From an uncultured Opitutaceae bacterium (lineage in GTDB: Bacteria; Verrucomicrobiota; Verrucomicrobiia; Opitutales; Opitutaceae): a DNA stretch of 6,202 nt. The stretch is from NCBI GenBank assembly GCA_937128785.1, contig CAKZMS010000480.1, positions 1 to 6,202 on the forward strand, given 5' to 3'. Position numbers and translations under genes: made by a program. Each line of letters starts with the position of its first letter. Position 1 is the stretch's first letter. Shown piece after piece: positions 1-5,934 of the stretch. Below the pieces are notes generated by a model. That model saw nothing but the letters and a program-made list of their open reading frames with translations. It was not told where the DNA came from and searched no databases.

Positions 1-221
<221 letters not shown>

Positions 222-348
222 AGAAGGAGGCGTGCCCCTACCCGGCCACCGCAGGGGCGAGGCATGACCACGCCCGCCTCCTGCCTCTGCCTCTCCACCG
301 AAATCACAACCGACGCGATTCCTGACCGAAGATCAAAAACGGAGCCGT
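222..348. other. Convergent intergenic region between the P-II and DUF547 genes
   Basis: This 127-bp gap separates two genes that end towards each other, and I see no gene in it. It can fold: GGAGGCG (226-232) pairs with CGCCTCC (275-281), and inside that GCCCCT (234-239) pairs with AGGGGC (253-258). No T-run follows on either strand, so this is at best a weak or factor-assisted bidirectional transcription end. Confidence 0.4.
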
Positions 349-349
349 T
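334..349 (-). terminator. Possible weak intrinsic terminator after the DUF547 gene
   Basis: Read on the minus strand directly after the DUF547 stop codon, AACGGCTCCGTT is a short inverted repeat (338-349). It runs straight into a short T-tract (334-337, plus the two T of the stem). The stem is only 4-5 bp with a tight loop, so termination efficiency is doubtful. Its position at the end of the last gene of the minus-strand cluster is the main support. Confidence 0.3.
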
Positions 350-1179
350 CAATCCGCTCCCGCGGACTGGTCGTTCAGCGACCAATCGTAGGGTTGATAC
401 CCAATCGACCAGGCTTCGGCGTGTCGGACCATATCGTCCGCCACGTCCGGCGGGGCGAACGCGGCGAGGTAGCGGATTACCTCAGCATCGTTGCTCCCGA
501 AATCCTCCTCGAACCAATCGAAGATTTTGGAAATCCGGGCCTGTCGATTAACCAAGTCGAACGTGTTTCTGGAGGGGTCGGCCAAAAAACGACGTCCCTC
601 CTCAGTAAACTGTTCATCGAGTTGGGAAGCTTCATAGGCCTCGGATCGCAACAACGGGCAGGAAACTGCGGCACAGACGATGACGAAATGGATCCGGGCG
701 TCTTCGAACTCCGGTCGAATGATGTCGTGCTCGATTTCATTGAGCGTGTATTCCTCCCCACCCACCTCGGCGAACCGGATATCCCACGCCGTGCGTCTGA
801 TCAACCAGCCGATGACCATACCTCCCGTAGCGAGCTCATGGATACTATCGATCGGATAGGCATCGGCGACCAACTTGAGCGTGTAGGCGTTATAAGCATT
901 TAACCACAACGCCAGCCGATCGGCATCCGACGGCAGGGCCGTCGGATCCGTGGTCGCCAATTGGGCGAGATATTTATCCAGGCGACGGTCTTCAGCGATG
1001 GCAGCGTAATCGACCATGCCTTGGTCGACGTAGTCCTGGAGAACTGCGGACAGTAGCCCGTGATCCGTAGCGGAAGTCGCGAGTGAAGTTGCCGGGATAA
1101 GAAGTATACCTATGACAATCATCCATACGGAGGTGTCGGGCATAAAGCCCGACAATCGCTGGAGGATAAATCGACGCAT
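349..1179 (-). CDS. DUF547 domain-containing exported protein
   Basis: The product has 276 residues. A hydrophobic stretch at about residues 18-34 (VWMIVIGILLIPATSLA), preceded by arginines, looks like a signal peptide or N-terminal anchor, so the rest is probably periplasmic. The body matches DUF547 as I know it: a YVDQGMVDYAA segment near 50-60, ALWLNAYNAYTLKLV near 90-104, YTLNEIEHDIIR near 144-155, and FVIVCAAVSCPLL near 165-177 with the family's conserved Cys pair. The family is widespread, and its biochemical role is unknown to me. I chose ATG at 1179; a GTG lies one codon upstream (1182) and another ATG at 1143 would shorten the n-region. No Shine-Dalgarno motif is evident. It starts 9 bp after the glycosyltransferase stop, so it is probably co-transcribed as the last gene of a three-gene unit. 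Confidence 0.88.
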   Translation of the reverse strand: MRRFILQRLSGFMPDTSVWMIVIGILLIPATSLATSATDHGLLSAVLQDYVDQGMVDYAAIAEDRRLDKYLAQLATTDPTALPSDADRLALWLNAYNAYTLKLVADAYPIDSIHELATGGMVIGWLIRRTAWDIRFAEVGGEEYTLNEIEHDIIRPEFEDARIHFVIVCAAVSCPLLRSEAYEASQLDEQFTEEGRRFLADPSRNTFDLVNRQARISKIFDWFEEDFGSNDAEVIRYLAAFAPPDVADDMVRHAEAWSIGYQPYDWSLNDQSAGAD

Positions 1180-1188
1180 CACAACAAA

Positions 1189-1881
1189 TCAGAGTTCATC
1201 GGCCGGTGGATAATTCCGGGCAAGTTTACTGGGGTCGACCCCGGCGAGAAAACGCAGGAGCAACGAGGCATTGTGAATCTGCTGTCGCCACACTCCCCGA
1301 CGCTGAAACCGCCGCGACGACGTGGTGATGGCCGCGGGTAGCACATCGATCGGGCGCGAACGCCGAGCGCGACGGACCAGATCAACATCCTCAAATAACG
1401 GCCACGCCTGAAATCCACCCAACTCGTCGTAAGCCGATCGCGAGACGAGGATGCCTTGATCCCCAAACCGAGTGAAGACCGAGTCGAACCTTGTCCACCA
1501 TGCGCTGAATCTGAGCAGAAGATTGGGCGGATCGAAACGGACCCGAAACATCGCGAACCGTGCATCCGGTTTCGCCATATAGGTGTTGGCGGCCACAATC
1601 GCCGCGGCGTCCAACCGAGTGTCGGCATGGAGAAACAACAGCCAGCGCGCCTCCCCGGCCGCATTCGCCCCCGCCCGCATTTGGGCGCCCCGCGACCGGG
1701 GCAGGTCAGCAAGCACTCGGGCTCCCCTCGATGCGGCAATGCTGCGAGTTTCATCGCTGCTACCGCCATCCGCGATCACCACAGATGCCTCGGGCCACCC
1801 GGCCCGAAGGGCGTTCAGCGTGGCGGGGAGGTTCCCCGCCTCGTTGAGCGTGGGAATCACAATGGCGAGTTCGGCCAACAT
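1189..1881 (-). CDS. GT2-family glycosyltransferase, TIGR04283-like
   Basis: This is a 230-residue soluble GT-A fold enzyme predicted to move a sugar from a nucleotide-sugar donor; the acceptor is unknown. The motifs run in order: IVIPTLNEAGNLP (7-19) starts the nucleotide-binding fold, VVIADGGSSDET (34-45) is the donor site, and LLFLHADTRL (81-90) holds the D-x-D-like metal site. FGDQG (139-143), ELGGF and LFEDVDLVRRAR (162-173) supply the acceptor-side acidic residues. Length and motifs fit the family called 'arsenosugar biosynthesis glycosyltransferase' (TIGR04283), named for its frequent linkage to ArsS. No arsenic gene is visible here, so that role is not established. I chose the ATG at 1881, one base after the upstream DUF3047 stop. 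A GAGGA lies 11 nt upstream. A TTG at 1899 would overlap that gene by 17 bp and add six residues with no conserved motif. Confidence 0.87.
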   Translation of the reverse strand: MLAELAIVIPTLNEAGNLPATLNALRAGWPEASVVIADGGSSDETRSIAASRGARVLADLPRSRGAQMRAGANAAGEARWLLFLHADTRLDAAAIVAANTYMAKPDARFAMFRVRFDPPNLLLRFSAWWTRFDSVFTRFGDQGILVSRSAYDELGGFQAWPLFEDVDLVRRARRSRPIDVLPAAITTSSRRFQRRGVWRQQIHNASLLLRFLAGVDPSKLARNYPPADEL

Positions 1882-1882
1882 C

Positions 1883-2572
1883 CTAGGGGGAGTCCTCAAC
1901 CGCCGGTTTTATTTCCAACCACAGATCCCGAAAATCCGTTTCAGCATATCCATCGGTGTTGTCCGTATCGACCATGATAGCCACGGCCGTGATGACAGTC
2001 GGTGCCTCACCAAAGAATGCCTCATAGTCGGCCAGCACATCCCGTGACTCGGCCTGCCACGCCCGGGGATCATCGATTGAACCCGCATTTTGCAATACGA
2101 TGTGAGCCACGCGCTCCGTGTAGGGACTGGGAAAAACGGCCCCCAGCGGTTCCCGGATCGACCATACGTAGTTGATGGCGCGCGTGCGCGTGGGAATCAC
2201 GGAAGTTTCAAATACAACAAAAACTCGCGCCGCAAAATCGTCTCCCGCCTTGGATCGCTCATCCCTCTCCCCGGTGAGCGGAGAACGCGCCCGCCAAGAC
2301 CAGGAAAGCTGCAGAGTAGTCGGGGATTCGACCCCAATCTCTCTGACTAGCGCCCGGTTCCCATCATCTGCCCGGCCGGTTACCACCACTCTGCCCGACT
2401 CATCGGAAACATCATACTCCGTGGCGGCAATGAGGGGGAATCCCCGGGGATTCCAATTTGCATTAAAAGCTTCGGCGCTCTCGCCGAACAAATCGATCCG
2501 TTCGGCCCGTAGGGAAGACGCGATAAACGTCATCAAGCCCCACCCTAGCAAAAAAAAGCCCGCACGGATCAT
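1883..2572 (-). CDS. DUF3047 domain-containing exported protein
   Basis: The product has 229 residues. Residues 1-23 form a good signal peptide: arginine at 3, a hydrophobic core GFFLLGWGLMTFIASS, then LRA before ERIDLF. The mature part carries DUF3047 hallmarks: LQLSWSWRARSPL (87-99), SKAGDDFAARVFVVFE (107-122), INYVWS (133-138), SPYTERVAHIVLQ (149-161), ESRDVLADYEAFFGE (175-189) and IMVDTDNTDGYA (199-210). The family is probably periplasmic and its function is unknown. The ATG at 2572 is preferred because the longer frame to 2743 runs 57 codons upstream into sdhB and would bury the signal peptide. No Shine-Dalgarno motif is evident. Unusually, the start codon lies in the loop of the terminator that follows sdhB. 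The gene ends one base before the glycosyltransferase start, which indicates translational coupling. Confidence 0.85.
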   Translation of the reverse strand: MIRAGFFLLGWGLMTFIASSLRAERIDLFGESAEAFNANWNPRGFPLIAATEYDVSDESGRVVVTGRADDGNRALVREIGVESPTTLQLSWSWRARSPLTGERDERSKAGDDFAARVFVVFETSVIPTRTRAINYVWSIREPLGAVFPSPYTERVAHIVLQNAGSIDDPRAWQAESRDVLADYEAFFGEAPTVITAVAIMVDTDNTDGYAETDFRDLWLEIKPAVEDSP

Positions 2573-2581
2573 CGTGCGGGC
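2550..2581 (-). terminator. Strong intrinsic terminator after sdhB, overlapping the DUF3047 start
   Basis: On the minus strand GCCCGCACG (2581-2573) and CGTGCGGGC (2566-2558) form a perfect 9-bp GC-rich stem with the 6-nt loop ATGATC. Eight T follow directly (2557-2550). It lies 32 nt after the sdhB stop codon and is a textbook Rho-independent terminator for the sdh operon. The loop's ATG is also the best start of the DUF3047 gene, and the T-tract encodes its Phe-Phe-Leu. Confidence 0.9.
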
Positions 2582-2613
2582 AATCTTGGCATAAAGCCGA
2601 AAGAAACAAGCGA

Positions 2614-3411
2614 TCAGACCGAACTCTTCGGCTTGAACGCGGAGCGGACCGAGGCCTTCAGGTAGTCCTTGTTCAGTTTGGCAATGAAGTCGTGGCTGAT
2701 GGTTTTCGGGCAGGCGGCGGAGCACTCGTATTGATTCGTGCAATTGCCGAAGCCGAGCTCGTCCATCTTGGCGACCATGTTGAGCACACGCTTGTCGCGC
2801 TCGGGTTGTCCCTGCGGGAGCAGGGCATATTGCGAAACCTTGGCTCCGACGAACAGCATCGCGGACGCGTTCTTGCAGGCGGCGACACAGGCACCGCAGC
2901 CGATGCAGGCGGCAGCATCCATCGCGAGGTCGGCGTCTTCCTTGGGAATGGGAATCGCATTCGCGTCAATGGCAGCACCCGTGCGGATGCTGATGAAGCC
3001 ACCGGCTTGCTGGATCTCGTCAAAGGCGGCGCGGTCAGTGACCAAGTCACGCTGCACCGGGAAGGGCTTGGCGCGGTAGGGTTCGACCACGACGGTGTCG
3101 CCATCCTTGAAACTGCGCACGTAGGTCTGGCACGAAGCGATACCGTGGTGCGGACCGTGGGGCTTGCCGTCGATGACGAGCGAGCACGTGCCGCAAATGC
3201 CTTCACGGCAGTCATGCGCAAACGCGATGGGCTCCTCGCCCTTGCGCTCGAGGTCGTCGTTGACGACGTCCAACATCTCGAGGAACGACATGTTGGGGTT
3301 CAGGTTCTCGGCTTTGTAATCAACAAACCTGCCCGTGTCCTCAGGCCCAGCCTGACGCCAGACCCGCAGATTAAGGGAGATATTTTGAGTGGAAGAAGTA
3401 TCAGCAACCAT
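2614..3411 (-). CDS. sdhB: Succinate dehydrogenase/fumarate reductase iron-sulfur subunit
   Basis: SdhB/FrdB carries electrons between the SdhA flavin and the quinone site in the membrane anchor, through three Fe-S clusters, on the cytoplasmic face of the membrane. The 265 residues show all ligands. The N-terminal plant-type [2Fe-2S] site is C68-x4-C73-x2-C76 with C94. The C-terminal ferredoxin part has C169-x2-C172-x2-C175-x3-C179 and C224, C230, C234-P for the [4Fe-4S] and [3Fe-4S] clusters. Length and wording ([28 protein letters not shown]) match the Bacteroides/Chlorobi/Verrucomicrobia-type enzyme with one di-heme cytochrome b subunit. It follows sdhA by 27 bp in the same operon. There is no clear Shine-Dalgarno motif before the ATG, but no better start exists. 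Succinate oxidation and fumarate reduction cannot be told apart from sequence alone. Confidence 0.96.
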   Translation of the reverse strand: MVADTSSTQNISLNLRVWRQAGPEDTGRFVDYKAENLNPNMSFLEMLDVVNDDLERKGEEPIAFAHDCREGICGTCSLVIDGKPHGPHHGIASCQTYVRSFKDGDTVVVEPYRAKPFPVQRDLVTDRAAFDEIQQAGGFISIRTGAAIDANAIPIPKEDADLAMDAAACIGCGACVAACKNASAMLFVGAKVSQYALLPQGQPERDKRVLNMVAKMDELGFGNCTNQYECSAACPKTISHDFIAKLNKDYLKASVRSAFKPKSSV

Positions 3412-3438
3412 GGTGGTAGAGTTTCGTGGTGGCGGTGA

Positions 3439-5229
3439 TTATTTGTAAGAGCGGGTGCTCATTTTGACCGTGTCGTAGTTCAGGTCTTCGGTGAGTCGGT
3501 TCGGCACATTGCCTTCGCCTTGGTATTCCCAAGCGGCGACGTGGGCGAAGTTCTCGTCATCACGGAGACATTCGCCGTCGGCGTGTTGGTATTCCTCGCG
3601 GAAGTGACCGCCGCAGCTCTCCTCACGGGTGAGGGCGTCACGGCACATCAGTTCGCCGAGTTCGAGGAAGTCGGCCAGGCGACCGGCCTTTTCGAGGGCC
3701 TGATTGAGATGCGTATCGGAGCCAGGCACGTTGACGTTGGCCCAGAATTCCTCGCGCAACGCGGGGATGAGTTTGAGCGCTTCTTCGAGGCCTTCCTTGG
3801 TGCGAGCCATGCCACAGTGATCCCACATGATCTTGCCGAGACGTTTGTGGAAGTGAGCGACGGTTTCCTTGCCCTTGGTGTTGAGGAGACGCTGGGTAAT
3901 GTCCTGCACCGCGGCGGCAGCCTGCTTGAAGGCCGGGTCGTCGGTGGAAGGGGTCGAACCTGGCTTCTGCGTGGCGAGATAGTTGCCAACCGTGTAGGGC
4001 GCGACGAAATAGCCATCGGCGAGTCCCTGCATGAGGGCGGAGGCGCCGAGGCGATTGGCGCCGTGGTCGGAGAAGTTGGCTTCGCCGAGCACGAACAAGC
4101 CGGGGATGTTGGACATCAGGTTGTAGTCCACCCAGAGACCACCCATGGTGTAGTGGACTGCGGGGAAGATCCGCATCGGCGTTTCGTAGGCCGACTCATC
4201 GGTGATCTCCTTGTAGATATCGAACAGGTTACCGTAACGGGCACGCACCGTATCGGCCCCGAGGCGATTGATCGCATCGCTGAAGTCGAGGTAGACGCCG
4301 AGTTTGGTCGGGCCCACCCCACGGCCTTCGTCGCACATGCGCTTGGCCGCGCGCGACGAAACGTCACGGGGCGCGAGGTTACCGAAGCTCGGGTAGATGC
4401 GCTCGAGGTAGTAGTCGCGATCCTCTTCCGGAATATCGTTGGGATTCTTGTCGCAGTCCTCCGCTTTCTTGGGGACCCAGATGCGACCGTCATTGCGGAG
4501 CGACTCCGACATGAGGGTGAGCTTGGACTGGTAATCACCGGAAACCGGGATGCAGGTCGGGTGAATCTGCGTGAAGCAGGGATTCGCGAAGCAGGCTCCC
4601 TTTTTGTAAGCGCGCCACGCCGCGGTGGCATTGGAGTTGCGGGCGTAGGTTGAGAGATTAAACACGTTACCGTAACCGCCAGTGGCCATGACGACACAAT
4701 CGGCGGCATGGCAGGTGACCGCCCCGGTGTTGAGGTCGCGCACCACAATGCCCTTAGCTTGGCCGTCGACGAGGACGAGATCGAGCATCTCGGAATTGTT
4801 GTGCATCTTGACCGCGCCGGCGCCGATCATCTTCGACAATGCCGAGTAGGCGCCGAGGAGGAGCTGCTGGCCGGTCTGGCCGCGGGCATAAAAAGTGCGG
4901 GACACCTGGGCCCCCCCGAAGGAGCGGTTATCGAGCAAGCCCCCGTATTCGCGAGCAAAGGGGACGCCTTGAGCCACGCATTGGTCGATGATGTTGGTTG
5001 ATACCTCGGCGAGACGATGCACGTTGGCTTCGCGGGACCGATAGTCGCCACCTTTGACGGTGTCGTAGAACAGGCGATACACGCTGTCGCCGTCATTCTG
5101 GTAATTCTTCGCGGCATTGATGCCACCCTGCGCGGCGATCGAGTGCGCGCGGCGGGGGCTGTCGTGAAACACAAAGCAGTCAACTTGGTAACCGAGCTCA
5201 GCCATGGTGGCCGCGGCAGATCCGCCGGC
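3439..5229 (-). CDS. sdhA: Succinate dehydrogenase/fumarate reductase flavoprotein subunit, 5'-truncated at a probable junction
   Basis: SdhA oxidises succinate to fumarate, or the reverse, using covalently bound FAD, and passes electrons to SdhB. From the first ATG (5205) 588 residues are visible; eight further in-frame codons up to 5229 (AGGSAAAT) still fit the family. Numbered from that [20 protein letters not shown] holds the FAD-linking histidine (H21), [14 protein letters not shown] is at 85-98, and QIHPTCIP includes H215. APRDVSSRA (278-286) contains the catalytic arginine region, HYTMGG starts at H351, and [15 protein letters not shown] (375-389) is the FAD/substrate segment. The protein ends in MSTRSYK, the usual C-terminus. 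Family members of this type start about 45-50 residues earlier with V-x-G-T-G-L-A-G, which binds the FAD ADP moiety. Here homology stops inside that motif. ATG 5205 is therefore not a true start: the gene is cut, and sdhC is absent. Confidence 0.95.
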   Translation of the reverse strand, partial: AGGSAAATMAELGYQVDCFVFHDSPRRAHSIAAQGGINAAKNYQNDGDSVYRLFYDTVKGGDYRSREANVHRLAEVSTNIIDQCVAQGVPFAREYGGLLDNRSFGGAQVSRTFYARGQTGQQLLLGAYSALSKMIGAGAVKMHNNSEMLDLVLVDGQAKGIVVRDLNTGAVTCHAADCVVMATGGYGNVFNLSTYARNSNATAAWRAYKKGACFANPCFTQIHPTCIPVSGDYQSKLTLMSESLRNDGRIWVPKKAEDCDKNPNDIPEEDRDYYLERIYPSFGNLAPRDVSSRAAKRMCDEGRGVGPTKLGVYLDFSDAINRLGADTVRARYGNLFDIYKEITDESAYETPMRIFPAVHYTMGGLWVDYNLMSNIPGLFVLGEANFSDHGANRLGASALMQGLADGYFVAPYTVGNYLATQKPGSTPSTDDPAFKQAAAAVQDITQRLLNTKGKETVAHFHKRLGKIMWDHCGMARTKEGLEEALKLIPALREEFWANVNVPGSDTHLNQALEKAGRLADFLELGELMCRDALTREESCGGHFREEYQHADGECLRDDENFAHVAAWEYQGEGNVPNRLTEDLNYDTVKMSTRSYK

Positions 5230-5235
5230 GCCGGC
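5224..5235. repeat. 12-bp GC palindrome at the genome junction
   Basis: GCCGGCGCCGGC is a perfect palindrome. The recognisable sdhA coding sequence stops inside it, near 5229-5230, so it is the likely site where two unrelated sequences were joined. Such short GC-rich stretches are common overlap points for false joins. Confidence 0.5.
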
Positions 5236-5325
5236 ATCGGCCGTGTCCTGATGGCGCGCGACGGCGTGCGGCGGTATTCTGATCGCCAGTCCTCGCCACG
5301 CGGGCAGCAGTGCCAGCGGACCGGC
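5230..5325. other. Upstream flank of infA without a recognisable gene
   Basis: Between the end of sdhA homology and the infA promoter I recognise no gene on either strand. In many actinobacteria the gene upstream of infA is map (methionine aminopeptidase), but none of the frames here shows a map-like C-terminus. The plus frame running into infA from 5017 is open only by chance. Confidence 0.5.
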
Positions 5326-5354
5326 TTGAGGATTCCTCTGAGCGCGCGTATACT
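5326..5354 (+). promoter_or_regulatory. Sigma-70-type core promoter of the infA operon
   Basis: TTGAGG (5326-5331) and TATACT (5349-5354) are separated by exactly 17 bp. Each is close to consensus (TTGACA, TATAAT). Transcription would start near 5361, giving a leader of about 55 nt before infA. This is the layout expected for a housekeeping-sigma promoter of a growth-related operon. Confidence 0.75.
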
Positions 5355-5362
5355 CGTGCGTC

Positions 5363-5382
5363 GGGCGTTTTTCGAGACGCCC
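5363..5382 (+). promoter_or_regulatory. Stem-loop at the 5' end of the infA leader
   Basis: GGGCGT (5363-5368) pairs perfectly with ACGCCC (5377-5382) around an 8-nt loop. It would sit at the very start of the transcript from the promoter just upstream. It may stabilise the mRNA. It is too far from the infA start (33 nt) to hide the ribosome site directly. Confidence 0.4.
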
Positions 5383-5415
5383 TCATCTCTTGAAACCCAA
5401 GCGTTAGTGGAGTCC

Positions 5416-5637
5416 ATGGCCAAGAAGGACGGAGTCATCGAGGTCGAGGGAACGGTCGTCGAGGCGTTGCCGAACGCGTCGTTCCGAGTCGAGCTGACCA
5501 ACGGTCACCTCGTCCTCGCCCACATCTCGGGCAAGATGCGCCAGCACTACATCCGGATCATCCCGGAAGACCGTGTCGTGGTCGAGTTGAGCCCGTATGA
5601 CCTGTCCCGCGGCCGCATCGTCTACCGCTACAAGTGA
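5416..5637 (+). CDS. infA: Translation initiation factor IF-1
   Basis: IF-1 binds the 30S ribosomal A site and helps IF-2 and IF-3 select initiator tRNA. The 73-residue product is a complete S1/OB-fold protein of normal length (72-73). It reads [20 protein letters not shown] at the start, then [20 protein letters not shown], and ends in [13 protein letters not shown]. The extra residue relative to E. coli, the AKKDG start, and the [20 protein letters not shown] wording are typical of actinobacteria as I remember them. The ATG at 5416 is preceded by GGAG at 5409-5412, a short spacing but acceptable. It is the first gene after the promoter, followed by rpmJ at 52 bp. The reading frame stays open far upstream, but that is antisense to sdhA and not coding. 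Confidence 0.97.
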   Translation: MAKKDGVIEVEGTVVEALPNASFRVELTNGHLVLAHISGKMRQHYIRIIPEDRVVVELSPYDLSRGRIVYRYK

Positions 5638-5644
5638 TCGTCGC

Positions 5645-5672
5645 CGGCACGTGAGACACGTCCCGCGTGCCG
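5645..5672 (+). promoter_or_regulatory. Stem-loop in the infA-rpmJ spacer
   Basis: CGGCACG (5645-5651) pairs with CGTGCCG (5666-5672), a 7-bp stem with a 14-nt loop. It fills the gap between infA and rpmJ and ends 4 nt before the rpmJ Shine-Dalgarno. No T-run follows, so it is not a terminator. It may set the ratio of the two proteins or stabilise the mRNA. Confidence 0.4.
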
Positions 5673-5689
5673 AGGCGAAGGAAAGAAGC

Positions 5690-5803
5690 ATGAAGGTTAA
5701 GCCAAGCGTCAAGCCGATTTGCGACAAGGGCAAGGTGATCCGTCGCAATGGCCGAGTCATGGTCATTTGCGACAACCTGCGCCACAAGCAGCGTCAGGGC
5801 TAG
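5690..5803 (+). CDS. rpmJ: 50S ribosomal protein L36, with one zinc ligand replaced
   Basis: L36 is the smallest large-subunit protein and binds 23S rRNA; its usual C+ form holds a zinc ion through Cys-x2-Cys, a third Cys and a His. This 37-residue protein begins [11 protein letters not shown] and ends LRHKQRQG, so length and both ends are normal. C11, C27 and H32 are present, but the expected Cys at position 14 is Gly (codon GGC at 5729-5731). One base change from TGC would explain it. It is not the known zinc-free C- form, which differs across the whole protein. The ribosome binding site GAAGGA lies 7 nt before the ATG. The surrounding residues ([17 protein letters not shown]) resemble actinobacterial L36. 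Confidence 0.95.
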   Translation: MKVKPSVKPICDKGKVIRRNGRVMVICDNLRHKQRQG

Positions 5804-5846
5804 ACACACCCAGAAAAGACCACGTTCAGGCAGCCGCAAGGCAAGC

Positions 5847-5866
5847 CCCCGGCTCGGAGGCCGGGG
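5847..5866 (+). promoter_or_regulatory. GC-rich stem-loop in the rpmJ-rpsM spacer
   Basis: CCCCGGC (5847-5853) pairs perfectly with GCCGGGG (5860-5866) around the 6-nt loop TCGGAG. It is the strongest structure in the 131-bp gap between rpmJ and rpsM. No T-tract follows, so read-through to rpsM is expected. In many bacteria the rpsM-rpsK-rpsD-rpoA mRNA is controlled by S4 binding its leader; whether this element serves that purpose is inference. Confidence 0.45.
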
Positions 5867-5915
5867 CCCGCACCACAAACCGCGGGAGAGCTTGAGCGTC
5901 AGACCTCCGACTACT

Positions 5916-5921
5916 GAGGAG
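5916..5921 (+). promoter_or_regulatory. Ribosome binding site of rpsM
   Basis: GAGGAG lies 13 nt before the apparent CTG start of S13, a longer spacing than usual. CCTC at 5904-5907 could pair with GAGG at 5916-5919 and partly hide it. This site supports a start near 5935. Confidence 0.6.
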
Positions 5922-5934
5922 TAGAAACAGAACA

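Noticed and set aside
349..1881. Assigning the glycosyltransferase and DUF547 proteins to arsenosugar biosynthesis
   Set aside because: The family name suggests it, but no arsenic methyltransferase, ArsS radical SAM gene or arsenic regulator is visible in the window.
1882..1899. TTG start at 1899 for the glycosyltransferase
   Set aside because: The six extra residues carry no motif and overlap the DUF3047 end. ATG 1881, just after that stop codon, places the conserved IVIPTLNE near the N-terminus as is usual.
2573..2743. 57-codon N-terminal extension of the DUF3047 frame
   Set aside because: It runs antisense-free but out of frame through the sdhB 3' end, shows no family similarity, and would bury a clear signal peptide that begins at ATG 2572.
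2692..3438. 248-residue plus-strand open frame opposite sdhB
   Set aside because: It is the mirror of the GC-rich sdhB codons. sdhB has all Fe-S cysteines, and the plus-strand product shows no recognisable motif.
3520..4653. 377-residue plus-strand open frame opposite sdhA
   Set aside because: It is antisense to well-conserved sdhA sequence; its V/E/G/A-rich composition is typical of reverse-strand reading of biased codons.
5017..5415. Upstream in-frame extension of infA giving a 206-residue protein
   Set aside because: It crosses the suspected junction and lies antisense to sdhA. IF-1 is 72-73 residues, and a promoter and ribosome site precede ATG 5416.
4827..5501. 224-residue minus-strand frame spanning the sdhA/infA junction
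   Set aside because: It is out of frame with sdhA and antisense to infA, with no recognisable motif. It is open only because of high GC content.
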